From contig NZ_JAVRHO010000001.1 of assembly GCF_031846515.1 (NCBI RefSeq), forward strand, positions 62,001-126,000: a stretch of DNA of 64,000 nt, written 5' to 3'. Below the pieces are notes generated by a model. It made no database searches, was not told where the DNA came from, and saw nothing but the letters and a program-made list of their open reading frames with translations. The DNA comes from Autumnicola lenta (lineage in GTDB: Bacteria > Bacteroidota > Bacteroidia > Flavobacteriales > Flavobacteriaceae). A program made the translations under genes and the position numbers. Positions 1-9,703 of this stretch are shown in pieces; position 1 is the first letter of the stretch, and every line of letters begins with the position of its first letter.

Positions 1-1005
1 CCTGTAATTCTTGCCGCGTGGTTTGCACCCAACTGGGCTATTATTGGAGAACCTTTTAAAGGTAAACATCCGGATGGCAGCATGGGTAACTCGTTGGATC
101 TCACCAAGGAAGAAAAGATCTACAACTCCCTTACCTCCTATATAAAATTTCTTAAAGAAGAATATGGAGTAAAAACAGTCATGTTCTCTTTTAACGAATC
201 TGATTTGGGAATAGACGTAAGACAAACTGCAGAAGAACATAATGAACTGATCAAGGAGCTGGGAAAAAAATTCCGTTCTGAAGGTCTTCAGACTAAATTC
301 CTGTTGGGGGACACTGCAGATGCCAATGGTTGGGATTTCACTACCCTTGCCTCTACAGATCCTGAGGCCATACCCTTTATTGGAGGAGTCTCTTTCCACT
401 CCTGGAGAGGATGGACGAGGGAAAACCTTATAAAGTGGGCAGATATTTCGAATCGTGTAAATGCACCACTTTTTGTGGGTGAGGGAAGTATAGACGCGGG
501 AGCATGGCGCTATCCGCAAATTTTTGAAGAACCCACCTATGCTTTGGACGAAATTGATGTTTACCTTAAAATCCTTAGAACTGCCACACCTTTAACTATT
601 TTACAATGGCAGCTTACTGCAGATTATTCTCCGCTTTCCGGAGGCGGAATTTTTGGAAATGATGAGGATGAACTCTATCCAACTCAACGTTTCTATAATC
701 TTGAACAGTTAGGTTCCACTCCAAAGGGACTTTTTGCTATTCCAATTAATAAAGATAAGGAAGCAGTTACGGCAGCCGCATTTGGTGACAAAAGCAAAGG
801 CTCCTATGCCATCCATTTGGTAAATAAAGGAGCTACAAGAGACGTTAAGCTAACCGGCTTACCAAACAGTGTAAAGAATCTGGACGTTTATCTCACCAAT
901 AAAGAAAATTCCTACAAAAAGACAAAGACGGTAGAAGTTAAAAATGGAGAAGTAAATTTTAAACTTGAGGGGGCAAGTTATGTTTCTCTCTTTTCCCAAT
1001 CTTAA
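1..1005 (+). CDS. Clan GH-A type glycoside hydrolase, 3' part (5' end off window)
   Basis: The frame is open from base 1, so this is the C-terminal 334 residues of a longer protein. An internal ATG at 82 exists, but coding-like sequence precedes it (AWFAPNWAIIGEPFKG), so it is not the start. The motif SFNESDLG carries an Asn-Glu pair like the acid/base of clan A TIM-barrel glycosidases, and FVGEGS about 100 residues later could hold the nucleophile Glu. The last 90 residues look like a beta-sandwich tail. Family (GH30, GH39 or another) cannot be fixed by eye. Substrate is unknown. It is separated from the pectin genes by over 20 kb and ends at a strong terminator. Confidence 0.6.
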   Translation, partial: PVILAAWFAPNWAIIGEPFKGKHPDGSMGNSLDLTKEEKIYNSLTSYIKFLKEEYGVKTVMFSFNESDLGIDVRQTAEEHNELIKELGKKFRSEGLQTKFLLGDTADANGWDFTTLASTDPEAIPFIGGVSFHSWRGWTRENLIKWADISNRVNAPLFVGEGSIDAGAWRYPQIFEEPTYALDEIDVYLKILRTATPLTILQWQLTADYSPLSGGGIFGNDEDELYPTQRFYNLEQLGSTPKGLFAIPINKDKEAVTAAAFGDKSKGSYAIHLVNKGATRDVKLTGLPNSVKNLDVYLTNKENSYKKTKTVEVKNGEVNFKLEGASYVSLFSQS

Positions 1006-1025
1006 GCTAAATTACTGATAATGAG

Positions 1026-1056
1026 AAAGCAGCTCACTTGTGATGCTGCTTTTTTT
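1026..1056 (+). terminator. Rho-independent terminator
   Basis: AAAGCAGC and GCTGCTTT form the outer stem, TCAC/GTGA extends it inward, and a T-rich run follows. It lies 20 bases after the stop of the glycoside hydrolase gene. Confidence 0.8.
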
Positions 1057-1122
1057 ATTTTACTTTATTTACACCACTCACCTGATTCATAAACTAATAG
1101 CCATTAAACATACTTTAATAAA

Positions 1123-1134
1123 GCAATCGATTGC
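1123..1134. promoter_or_regulatory. CG-centred palindrome, possible LacI-type operator
   Basis: GCAATCGATTGC is a perfect 12-base palindrome sharing the AATCGATT core with the operators found at the pectin promoters, but with different flanks. It lies in the 232-base gap before the multi-PAS gene. It could be the site of a different LacI-family protein or a chance palindrome. Confidence 0.3.
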
Positions 1135-1237
1135 CATCTCGCGGAATTTTTATACTTTGTTAATTATTTGCTAAAACACCTGACTTAAAAATATAGTTAG
1201 AAAATAGGATCGTATCCCTAAAACGACCTGAACTTAT

Positions 1238-4200
1238 ATGACTTTAAAAGAATTGAAGACTGTCTTCGGACTGTTTCCTATTGCATCTGCTGTAATTGAT
1301 CCCGAAAATTTATCCATTCATCTGTCGAATGAAAAATATTCCCAACTTGATGCTAGAAAAAAATACATCGCCACAGGTGAGAATGAGATAAACTGTGCTT
1401 CATATGCTAAAGATTTTAGTTTTGTTAAGGCAGAACATCAACAAGATATTTTAAAATCACTAAGACAAGTTCAGGAATCAAAATCAGAGAACATTTTAAC
1501 CTGTCTGGCTTCAGAAGAAAAAAATGCTTCAGTATCTATATTTTTAAAACTTACTCATCAGCCCATATTGGACGATAATGGAACTGTAACTTATATTCTT
1601 CAGACTGTTGAGAAATCAGATAAGAAAATACAAACAGAAGAAGCTGTTCAAAAAGATTTTCAACTCATAATAAACCACTCTCCCGGTATTGCTTACCGTT
1701 GTTTACCCGATGAACAGTGGACAATGAAATACCTTAGTTCTGAGGTAGAAGCTATTACCGGATATCCCGCATCAGATTTTATTAATAACGAAAAAAGAGA
1801 TTTTGCCAGTATTATTCACCCAGATGATTTGCACCTTACCTATAGCGCCTTTGATCAGGTAAAAAATAAAAAACCGTACTTTGCAGAATACAGGATTATC
1901 ACGGCCGATGGTAAAATTACATGGATCCAGGATCGCGGCTCGGGTATTCTTTCTTCTGAAGGAAAGCTTTTGTTTATCGATGGCGTACTTACCGACATTA
2001 CCGAAAAACTTTTCCAACAGAGAGAAATCGATAATTATAACAGAAGATTTGAAGCTCTCGTTCAGGAGGCTTCAGATATAATTGCAATTTTAAATGAAAA
2101 TGCCACAATTACTTTCGCCAGTGCCAGTGCAGAAAGATTACTCGGGTATACTGCAGCAGAGTATCTGGGAAAAAGTGTATTTGACTTTATACATCCCGAT
2201 GATGTCGGAATAGTAGAGGGTAAATTTGCAGAGCTTAAACATCAGAAACAGGTAAAAACGCCACCATTCCGCTTCCGAAATAGAGAAGGAAATTTCCGGT
2301 GGTTACAGTCAATGGCTACAGACTTACAGGACGATCCTGCCGTACTCGGCATAGTGGTTAATTCCAAGGATATAACTACCGAGTTTTTGCACAAAAAAGA
2401 ACTGCAAAAAGCCAATGAACGTTATCGCCTCGCCAATAAAGCCACTAATGATGCTTTGTGGGATTACAACATTTCTAAAAAAGAAATCCATTGGGGAGAA
2501 GGTTACAAGAAAATTTTCGGATTCAATGCTACCCATACTTTCTTAGATCTCCAAAAGCCAAAATTATACAGACCCATTCATCCCGAAGATGTAGAGGCTG
2601 TGGTTAAAAGCCTGCAACAAGCTTTGGAAAACCCGGAAGAAGAGGACTGGAAAGCAAATTACCGCCATTACAGAGCAGATGGTTCCCTAGCCGCTGTAAT
2701 TAACCGGGCCACTATTTTAAGAAATAAAAACGGAAAAGCAAAAAGGATTGTAGGCGCACTTCAGGATATTAGTAAGGAAAAGAACCGTGCTGAAAGGAAA
2801 AATCTCATTTCAGGAATTCAAAAAGACATTCATAATTCCGCAAGCTTTAAGAAAGGGCTTGGCAAAATGATGGAACGTCTAATCTATTACTTTGACGTAG
2901 ACCTTGCGGAGCTATGGCTTACCTCTAGGGATAATAAACACCTTAACCTGGTATGCCAAAAAACAACTACTCCTGTTGGAGAACAATTTGTTAATATCCA
3001 CAAAAAAGTTATAGTTTTTCAAAAAGGAGAAGGTCTTCCCGGAGAAATATGGAGAAAGAAAACACTTCAATCCTGGGATAAAAATGAGCTTAATTTTTTA
3101 GTCAGAGACAATAAAAGATTCACCAGAGCCTACGGAATCCCTTTAAAAAGTAAAGAAGAAATAATTGGTGTTTTCTCCTTTTTTAGTCAGAAGAACCAGG
3201 AAGAGACACAGAAGTTCAGGGAGATACTTGAGGCCATAAATGAAGAAATAGGACTGGCTATTCTAAATAGAAAGAAGGAAGAAGAATTGAACAGCTTTTT
3301 TAGCCTCTCCAATGAAATGCTTTGCATTGTAGGGATGGATGGCTTTTTTAAAAGAATTAATCCTGCATTTTCAAAATGCCTTGGGTATACTGAAGAAGAA
3401 ATTTACAATATTCCCTATGCCGAAATTCTTCACCCTGAACATATAGAAGCTGCAAAAAATGAACTAGTTAAACTCCAAGGAGGAGCAACAACCTCTTTTG
3501 AAGCCAAGTATTACCACAAGAATGGCAGCACCGTCTGGATTTCCTGGACGACATCCCCTGTTCCAGGTGAAGGACTTGTTTATGCTGTGGGTAAAGATAT
3601 AACTTCTTCCAAACGTTCGGCCGTCCAGCTGCTGGAGAGTACGCAGAAATTAAAATACGCCCAGGAAATTGCAAAATTGGGATATTGGAGCCGGCCAATT
3701 AGGTGTAATGAATTTCAATGGTCTTCTGAAGTATATAAAATCTTAGAACTTACACCGGGGAATTTCATTCCAAACCTGGAGAATGTCAAAAATATCTTCC
3801 ATCCTGATGACAGGCATTTTCTGAAAAAAAATATACACAAGAACCACTTTCAGGATTTCGAACATCGCATTATTACTTCTAAAGGACAAATAAAGTGGGT
3901 CCTGCAGCGAGTAAAATTAGTAACAGATGATCAGAATAAACCTCTAAGACTGGAGGGTATTATTCAGGATATTAATGAAAAGAAAGAAAAGGAACTTCAG
4001 ATACATATAAGTAACGGAAGATTTAAGAAGGCGATGAAGGCCACAGAGGAAATGATATGGGACTGGGACCTGAAAGCTGATAAAACCGTGCGGGGAAAAA
4101 GCTTTTGCAAAGTTTTTGGGTACAAAAATTCTGAATCTACTTCTTCTCAAAATTTTTGGTTTAATAATATCCATCCCGACGATCGAAAGAAAGTCAAAAA

Positions 4201-4657
4201 ATCACTTTTAAAAGCCGTCAACAGCAAAAGCAAGAAAAAATGGGCGATGCATTACCGCTTTATTAAGGCTAATGGAGAGCTGGCCCACGTATCAGACAAA
4301 GCTTTTATTGTGCGAAATAAAGAAAAAGAAGCTGTACGTATTGTTGGTGCTGCAAGAGATATTACCCGTTCCAAAGAAATGATTCAGGAAATACAACTTC
4401 AAAATAAGCTTTTAAAAGATATCACCTGGATTCAATCCCATAAAGTAAGAGCGCCGTTAAGCAGAATTCTGAGCCTTGTGGAACTACTCCCTGAAGCTAA
4501 AGGTAAAAAGGATCAGGAAGAAATTCTCAATTACTTAATGTGTTCTGCTAAAGAGCTGGATGAGGTTGTAAAAAATGTAGTAAAAAAGTCAGAATATTTG
4601 GAAACAGAGAATATTCAGGAAGAAATCGAGCTAAGACAAGTTGGAGAACCTAATTAG
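1238..4657 (+). CDS. Multi-PAS/GAF sensor protein with DHp helix but no ATPase domain
   Basis: 1139 residues, predicted cytoplasmic: no signal peptide or membrane segment is apparent. At least six PAS repeats are visible from their HPDD/HPED/HPEH signatures (near residues 190, 315, 445, 725, 850 and 980), most preceded by a (L/F)GY or similar motif. A cryptic PAS-like stretch is at the N terminus and a GAF-like domain at about 525-680. The C terminus (about 1060-1120) has an H-box, SHKVRAPLSRIL, as in histidine kinase dimerisation domains. The protein stops about 70 residues later, with no N, G1 or G2 ATP-binding boxes. It may therefore be a dimerising sensor scaffold, a phosphate acceptor for another kinase, or inactive. 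The next gene starts 652 bases away. Confidence 0.8.
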   Translation: MTLKELKTVFGLFPIASAVIDPENLSIHLSNEKYSQLDARKKYIATGENEINCASYAKDFSFVKAEHQQDILKSLRQVQESKSENILTCLASEEKNASVSIFLKLTHQPILDDNGTVTYILQTVEKSDKKIQTEEAVQKDFQLIINHSPGIAYRCLPDEQWTMKYLSSEVEAITGYPASDFINNEKRDFASIIHPDDLHLTYSAFDQVKNKKPYFAEYRIITADGKITWIQDRGSGILSSEGKLLFIDGVLTDITEKLFQQREIDNYNRRFEALVQEASDIIAILNENATITFASASAERLLGYTAAEYLGKSVFDFIHPDDVGIVEGKFAELKHQKQVKTPPFRFRNREGNFRWLQSMATDLQDDPAVLGIVVNSKDITTEFLHKKELQKANERYRLANKATNDALWDYNISKKEIHWGEGYKKIFGFNATHTFLDLQKPKLYRPIHPEDVEAVVKSLQQALENPEEEDWKANYRHYRADGSLAAVINRATILRNKNGKAKRIVGALQDISKEKNRAERKNLISGIQKDIHNSASFKKGLGKMMERLIYYFDVDLAELWLTSRDNKHLNLVCQKTTTPVGEQFVNIHKKVIVFQKGEGLPGEIWRKKTLQSWDKNELNFLVRDNKRFTRAYGIPLKSKEEIIGVFSFFSQKNQEETQKFREILEAINEEIGLAILNRKKEEELNSFFSLSNEMLCIVGMDGFFKRINPAFSKCLGYTEEEIYNIPYAEILHPEHIEAAKNELVKLQGGATTSFEAKYYHKNGSTVWISWTTSPVPGEGLVYAVGKDITSSKRSAVQLLESTQKLKYAQEIAKLGYWSRPIRCNEFQWSSEVYKILELTPGNFIPNLENVKNIFHPDDRHFLKKNIHKNHFQDFEHRIITSKGQIKWVLQRVKLVTDDQNKPLRLEGIIQDINEKKEKELQIHISNGRFKKAMKATEEMIWDWDLKADKTVRGKSFCKVFGYKNSESTSSQNFWFNNIHPDDRKKVKKSLLKAVNSKSKKKWAMHYRFIKANGELAHVSDKAFIVRNKEKEAVRIVGAARDITRSKEMIQEIQLQNKLLKDITWIQSHKVRAPLSRILSLVELLPEAKGKKDQEEILNYLMCSAKELDEVVKNVVKKSEYLETENIQEEIELRQVGEPN

Positions 4658-5309
4658 AAAAAAGAGGTGAACCTAAAATCTTAATTGTCTCTGCTTTTAA
4701 TTCTCAAAAAAGAGCACCGGTACTATAGGCCGAAAACTGCCATTTGGAACAGGTCTCTTTTTCTGACAACTTGAAATTGAGCTTCATATTTTTATTTTCG
4801 TTCAATTTTGCTAAATATTTTTCTGAAATAATTTCTTCTGAAGAGTAAAAAACAGAAATTTTTTCCTTTTTGAGGTAAATCTGGGCATTTTTTAGTAAGA
4901 AATTTTTTTTCTAAAAAATTATTGCCTATTTTAATAAACAAATAGACTACCCTGAAGACAACTGCTCAATTTTGCCATTTGAAGCCTTCGGATTTTTCAA
5001 AATATCTTCATTTTTAATTTAAATTTTACCACACTTCATTTTTAACTAAAGTTCGATAATTGCCATTTATAAGTATCACTTGAAATTTCAGATGATCTTG
5101 CATAAAAACTTAGAATTCAAAAATTTTCTTCAGAATTAGTAGCGGAAAATGGCAATCTATGTATAAGATCAGACTTATTTAGAAAAATTTGGTTCATATA
5201 AGTCAACTTTATGAAGAAGAAAACATCTTTTATGATATTCTTAAAACAGAGATAGCCGGGACCTGACTACCTTAAATGGAATTTAATTTTTATCTTAAAA
5301 AAGGATGTT
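4658..5309. other. 652-base non-coding gap with recurring TTGCCATTT-like words
   Basis: No credible gene seen. It is very AT-rich and contains four related words: CTGCCATTTGG near 4739, TTTTGCCATTTG near 4970, ATTGCCATTT near 5059, and the inverted AAATGGCAAT near 5148. The segment 4728-4750 closely matches 13027-13050, also non-coding. The last 100 bases presumably carry the promoter of the downstream dehydrogenase. Confidence 0.4.
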
Positions 5310-6119
5310 ATGGAGAAAAACGAGAAACAAACAGTATTAATTACCGGCGCAACAAGCGGTATAGGCAGAGCACTTGCCAACAAATTCGCAAGCAATGGTT
5401 ATGATGTTATAGCAGTAGCCCGTAACGAGGATAAATTAAAAGAAGTTACAGAAGAACTTCAGAAAAAGCACAATATTGAAGTATTCACTATTCAAAAAGA
5501 TCTTGCCAGCGATGGGGCTGCAATAGAAGTTTATAACGAAGTAAAGCAAACAAAACGTACAGTAAATATTTTAGTTAATGATGCCGGAATGGGACAACGG
5601 GGAAAATTTGTCGATATTCCTAAAGAGAAAGACTCAGAATTAATTCATCTAAATGTCCTGGCACTTACGCAACTCACCAAACTCTATGCGAAGGAAATGG
5701 TGGAAAGAGATGAAGGTCGGATACTCAATTTAGGTTCTGTTGCCGGATTCCAGCCGGGGCCGCTGCTTGCCGTATATCATGCCACAAAAGCATTTGTAGT
5801 TTCTTTCTCTGAAGCTTTGGCTACAGAACTGGAAGACATGGATAGCGCTGTGACTGTTACCTGTTTATGCCCCGGACCAACAGACACTAATTTCTTCTCC
5901 AGGGGTGACATGGAAAATACAAATGTAGTGGCGCATAAAGACAAGTTAATGGAATCTCCTGAAAAAGTAGCTGAAGAAGGTTATGATGCTTTGATGAAAG
6001 GTGAACGTACACACATTCCCGGAGCTTCAAATAAAGTAATGACTTTTACCCGCCGGATAATACCTAAAAGTCTTCAGTCTAAAATACAGAAAAAGTTTTA
6101 CGAAACCCATGAAGAGTAA
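5310..6119 (+). CDS. Short-chain dehydrogenase/reductase (SDR family)
   Basis: 269 residues, typical for a classical SDR. The nucleotide-binding motif TGATSGIGRA is at about residue 13. NDAG follows near 90, the catalytic Ser is in GSVAG, and the YHATK motif supplies the catalytic Tyr and Lys. The overall pattern resembles the YqjQ/DltE-like cytoplasmic oxidoreductases. Substrate is unknown. It stands alone between two long gaps and is probably transcribed from its own promoter. The ATG is preceded by an A/G-rich stretch (AAAAAAGG) that may act as ribosome binding site. Confidence 0.85.
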   Translation: MEKNEKQTVLITGATSGIGRALANKFASNGYDVIAVARNEDKLKEVTEELQKKHNIEVFTIQKDLASDGAAIEVYNEVKQTKRTVNILVNDAGMGQRGKFVDIPKEKDSELIHLNVLALTQLTKLYAKEMVERDEGRILNLGSVAGFQPGPLLAVYHATKAFVVSFSEALATELEDMDSAVTVTCLCPGPTDTNFFSRGDMENTNVVAHKDKLMESPEKVAEEGYDALMKGERTHIPGASNKVMTFTRRIIPKSLQSKIQKKFYETHEE

Positions 6120-6234
6120 GCCAATTTTGCAATTGGATGCCTTTGAATAAAATAGTCTCTGGTGAAGCATGATCGTTAGAAAGCTTTAAAAAAAGCTAAG
6201 ATCATGCTTTCCATTGATTAGCTATAAATTTAAG

Positions 6235-7251
6235 ATGAGTACTTTGTTAATAGTTATCGGTGTAATAGTTATAACTCTTGTTACTATTGACATGCTTAGC
6301 ACCATCCTCCGGATGAGCGGAGGAGGTTTTATTTCAAACTTTGCTGCAAAGGGAATATGGAAAACCATTTTTGCTTTAAGCAAAAGGAATGGCCACTCCC
6401 CTATCCTTTCCCACGCCGGTTTTTTTATTGTTATAAGCCTTTTCGTAATCTGGATAGGCCTGATATGGATGGGATACAGTCTAATATACCTTTCCAGTGC
6501 ATCTTCTGTAGTCGACACTGCTACTTTATTACCTTCTAATTGGGTTGGTAAGATTTATTTTGTAGGTTACACCCTAAGCTCTTTAGGAAACGGAGATTTA
6601 AAATCCGGAGGTGATGCTTGGCGAATTCTGTCCAACGTCATGTCCCTGCATGGAACCTTTCTTGTCACACTTTCTATTTCTTATATTATTCCCGTTTTAG
6701 ATGCGGTTATTAAAAAGCGGACTTTATCTGCCTATATATGGCAATTGGGACGTACGCCCGAGGAATTAATTAGAAACTGCTGGAACGGCAAAGATTTTTC
6801 TATTCTACATGATCAATTCCAGAGTTTGCACACAATGATCCTTGAACATAGCGAAAGGCATCTTGCCTATCCGGTTATCCGCTATTTCCACAGTAACGAA
6901 TTAAAGTATTCAGCACCGCTATGTATGGCTATTTTAGATGAAGTTGTAACTATTCAGGAAGTCTATGAGATTGATAAATCTGACAAAGCTTACAACTGGA
7001 AAATCCTGAAGAAATCTTTAAATTCTTACCTGGACATTTTAAGCTCCTCTTACGTTCAACCTACAGATGATGCTCCACCATTCAACTATTCAGATGATCT
7101 TAATTTTTCTGAATTAACTTCAGATAAAAAACATAAAGAAATCCTTGAGGAATCCGGGATCCGAAGAAAATATTTAGCGGGATCTGTTAAAGAAGATGGC
7201 TGGGCCTGGGAAGATGTAATAGAAAAAAGAGAGATAAACAGGAAGTTTTAG
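6235..7251 (+). CDS. Membrane protein with degenerate potassium-channel-like pore region
   Basis: 338 residues if the ATG at 6235 is used; a TTG 21 bases upstream is in frame but less likely. There are hydrophobic segments at about residues 3-23, 68-95 and 145-170. Between the last two lies a re-entrant-like loop with TLSSLGNGDL, placed where two-TM potassium channels carry TVGYGD. The C-terminal half is soluble and mostly helical. It probably belongs with ion-channel-like (Ion_trans_2) membrane proteins of Bacteroidota, but the filter is not canonical, so potassium selectivity is unproven. It ends 20 bases before a strong terminator. Confidence 0.55.
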   Translation: MSTLLIVIGVIVITLVTIDMLSTILRMSGGGFISNFAAKGIWKTIFALSKRNGHSPILSHAGFFIVISLFVIWIGLIWMGYSLIYLSSASSVVDTATLLPSNWVGKIYFVGYTLSSLGNGDLKSGGDAWRILSNVMSLHGTFLVTLSISYIIPVLDAVIKKRTLSAYIWQLGRTPEELIRNCWNGKDFSILHDQFQSLHTMILEHSERHLAYPVIRYFHSNELKYSAPLCMAILDEVVTIQEVYEIDKSDKAYNWKILKKSLNSYLDILSSSYVQPTDDAPPFNYSDDLNFSELTSDKKHKEILEESGIRRKYLAGSVKEDGWAWEDVIEKREINRKF

Positions 7252-7271
7252 ATCCCTTTTAAATATAAAGA

Positions 7272-7308
7272 ACTAAAAATGCCCGAAAAAAATTCGGGCA
7301 TTTTTAGT
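7272..7308. terminator. Bidirectional terminator
   Basis: ACTAAAAATGCCCGAA and TTCGGGCATTTTTAGT form a perfect 16-base stem around a five-A loop. The flanking A/T tracts suit termination on both strands, serving the channel-like gene from the left and the manganese catalase gene from the right. Confidence 0.9.
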
Positions 7309-7347
7309 TTTAGACTGAATTCTAGTCTATAATTCCTGAACATCAGA

Positions 7348-8220
7348 TCATTCCTTTATTTTCTTAAATGCAGATTTTATAAAAGAATCGTTTTCCATCA
7401 TTTGTTCCTTTTGGGCAAACCCTGCAGGATGCGCAGCTCCTAAATCTGGTTTACGTCCCTGGGGAGTTGCTTTTTCAAAAGAAAAGCTACCTTTTCCGTC
7501 TATGGATTTGCCTTCACTCCATCTACCATGTGCTTTGGAATCACCATTTATATGGGTGGAAAGGAAATTGTAGTTGAAGTTTTGATTTTCCTTTTCCTGA
7601 GGAAAGCTATTCGGGATTGGGTGCACTCCTTCCGGCCCACCTAGTTCCTCCAGCACCGCGAGCCACTGATTCTGGTGCATCGTATCTCGCGCAATTAAGA
7701 AGGACAGCATATCTTTCATTCCCTTATCGTCAGTTGATTTCCATAATCTTGTGGCGAGAACTCTACCTGCAGATTCTGCCATTACATTGGCGTACATATC
7801 GGCAGCAAGGTTTCCTGTACCTACCACCCAGGAGCCATTAAATGGAACTCCATTACTATCTACTGCCATTGCAGCCATTCCACTGGAAAGTATGTGCCTG
7901 GCACTTGCTCCGCCCATAATTTGCTCCATAAATGGATCTTTTGCAGCTTCATCCTTTAAATCGTTGGTCGCCCCCTCAAGATTTAGTGCCACTGCTGTTG
8001 CCAGCAATTCAATATGAGCTATTTCCTCTGTACCTGTTTCCAGAAGCATATCTCTGTATTTTTCAGGTCCTCTGGCTCCCCAGGCCTGGAAAAGATATTG
8101 CAGGCATACCTTCATTTCTCCTTCTATGCCGCCGATTGCCTGCTGCAACATCTTTGCAAATTGTGGATTAGGTTTGTCGACTTTTACATCGTACTGTAAT
8201 TTTCCGTCGTGATAAAACAT
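7348..8220 (-). CDS. Manganese catalase
   Basis: 290 residues, normal for the family. It disproportionates hydrogen peroxide to water and oxygen at a di-manganese site. The ligands are recognisable: Glu in GIEGEMKVCLQYLF, Glu and His in TGTEEIAHIELLAT, Glu in AESAGRVLATRLW and His in ARDTMHQNQWLAVLEEL. No signal peptide, so cytoplasmic. The start at 8220 gives the expected MFYHDGKLQYDVKV N terminus. Flanked by a shared terminator downstream and a 380-base gap upstream, so likely monocistronic and stress-regulated. Confidence 0.95.
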   Translation of the reverse strand: MFYHDGKLQYDVKVDKPNPQFAKMLQQAIGGIEGEMKVCLQYLFQAWGARGPEKYRDMLLETGTEEIAHIELLATAVALNLEGATNDLKDEAAKDPFMEQIMGGASARHILSSGMAAMAVDSNGVPFNGSWVVGTGNLAADMYANVMAESAGRVLATRLWKSTDDKGMKDMLSFLIARDTMHQNQWLAVLEELGGPEGVHPIPNSFPQEKENQNFNYNFLSTHINGDSKAHGRWSEGKSIDGKGSFSFEKATPQGRKPDLGAAHPAGFAQKEQMMENDSFIKSAFKKIKE

Positions 8221-8600
8221 GTTTAAATAAATTTAGAATGGTTAATAAAAAAATTTATTGTAAAAATTTCGTAATCCACTGATTATCGGGTTACCCGTTT
8301 TTTACACTATTTCTAAATTAGAAAAAGCAGTACGCATCTGGCGTTAATCACATCCCAAACAATTGTTACTAAAACAATAAAAAGCTGATATGTGCTCTGC
8401 TTTTTATTATAGCAGAGCTGTATAAGAAAAAAATCCAGGATTCATGAAGATGCCCGGAAGTGACAGATTACACATCAAATCTGCAAGCCTGGAGCAAAAA
8501 TAAAAAAGTGAAAATTGGCAAAATCAAGGTCGGCTCTTATTAAACCCAATATGAATAAGATATGTCTGTCTGCATTAAAGAGGAGGTTCAAGAATATCCC
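8221..8600. other. Intergenic gap with hairpin at 8394-8418
   Basis: No gene seen. GCTCTGCT (8394-8401) and AGCAGAGC (8411-8418) form an 8-base stem. Read on the minus strand it is followed by GCTTTTTATTG, so it may terminate transcription from the hydroxylase-like gene ending at 8601. The remaining AT-rich 170 bases should hold the catalase promoter. Confidence 0.45.
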
Positions 8601-9374
8601 CTACTCTAATTTCCGCTTTTCTTCTGAAATTCTCATTTTGGAACTTTCAGTCTTCATCCATTTATCCCAAAAAGTAAAATAGAGTCCATAATTTGTCTGA
8701 AATTCTTCATGATGATAATGATGATGGGTTGCTCCAATAAAAAGCTTTCCGAATTTGCTATTCTGAAAAGATTCAGGATAAATTTCAATATCCAGATGAT
8801 TTATAACACTACTTAAGGTCATTAACAACAGGTATACTCCCAGGACAGCAAAATGAACAGGAATTAGAAGAAGAATTGCAGGTAAAATTAAAGCCTCCAG
8901 GAAAGATTCCCATGGATGAAAAGAAAAAGCAGTCCACGGAGTTGGTGTAAGGCTGTCATGATGAACTTTGTGTACTTTTTTAAATATTCTAGGATGATGC
9001 ATCCACCTGTGTACCCAGTAATAATAGGTTTCGTGAATAAACAAAATCACCAGAAGACCCACCGGAAGGTACCAATATCCAAATTCAGCAGGATCTAGAT
9101 AGATGGCTGTATATCCGTTCTGCCAAAGCCAATACGTCCATGCCCCAAAAATGGCAAATATCGCCGAAGAAATGACACTCCAGCCAATTTCCTTCTTTAG
9201 CTGATCTCTTCTTAACTTTCTGCGACTTAAAACTCTTTTCTGAAACCTGCCCGAGTTCCACACAAAATAGTAGTAATAGAAAAATCCTGCAGCCAGCAAA
9301 TACCTTAGCAAAACTGCACAAAACAGGATTAGAAGACATATCAGGAATCCCGATGGTTCATTTACGTCGATCAT
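8601..9374 (-). CDS. Fatty acid hydroxylase / sterol desaturase family membrane enzyme
   Basis: 257 residues with hydrophobic segments near 10-35, 65-90, 100-120 and 155-185. The histidine clusters of the di-iron hydroxylase superfamily are present in order: HETYYYWVHRWMHH, HKVHHDSLTPTPW and HHHYHHEEFQTNYG. Such enzymes hydroxylate or desaturate lipids in the cytoplasmic membrane. In Flavobacteria the substrate could be a fatty acid, ornithine lipid or carotenoid-like lipid; the sequence does not decide. Upstream is the Crp/Fnr remnant in the same orientation. Confidence 0.85.
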   Translation of the reverse strand: MIDVNEPSGFLICLLILFCAVLLRYLLAAGFFYYYYFVWNSGRFQKRVLSRRKLRRDQLKKEIGWSVISSAIFAIFGAWTYWLWQNGYTAIYLDPAEFGYWYLPVGLLVILFIHETYYYWVHRWMHHPRIFKKVHKVHHDSLTPTPWTAFSFHPWESFLEALILPAILLLIPVHFAVLGVYLLLMTLSSVINHLDIEIYPESFQNSKFGKLFIGATHHHYHHEEFQTNYGLYFTFWDKWMKTESSKMRISEEKRKLE

Positions 9375-9523
9375 TACTTATTGATGTACTTAAAAATCTT
9401 GATTATTCAATATAGCAGAAAAATTCAGGTAAAGGTTTTTAGACAGAAATTATAACATTTTTTTAAGCAGAAACAGGTATATCAGTTATAGTGGCGTACC
9501 GATCCGTATAAAGCCTTCTTAAC

Positions 9524-9703
9524 CTATTGTCTATAGACTTTTCGCTGTAAAATTTTCAATTCCCCTTTCTTCTGAAGGGATTTTGTTGCCCTTATCACGG
9601 TTTCAACCCTAAGACCGGTTAGATCTGCTATTTGTTGCCTGGTAAGGTCCACTTTGAAACAACGAACAGATTGAACTGAAGGATCTACAGTGAAAAGTTC
9701 TTG
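9524..9703 (-). pseudogene. C-terminal HTH fragment of a Crp/Fnr-family regulator
   Basis: The minus strand is open from a stop at 9704-9706 to TAG at 9524-9526. It encodes about 59 residues including LTRQQIADLTGLRVETVIR, a clear Crp-type helix-turn-helix, then the usual KKGELKI and RKVYR tail. The effector-binding domain and start codon are missing. The fragment begins where the SCO remnant on the other strand begins, so one deletion probably removed both 5' ends and the shared promoter. Family is confident; non-function is inferred from the truncation. Confidence 0.75.

Noticed and set aside
6214..6234. TTG at 6214 as start of the channel-like gene
   Set aside because: An ATG 21 bases downstream leads directly into the first hydrophobic segment and is the more usual start.
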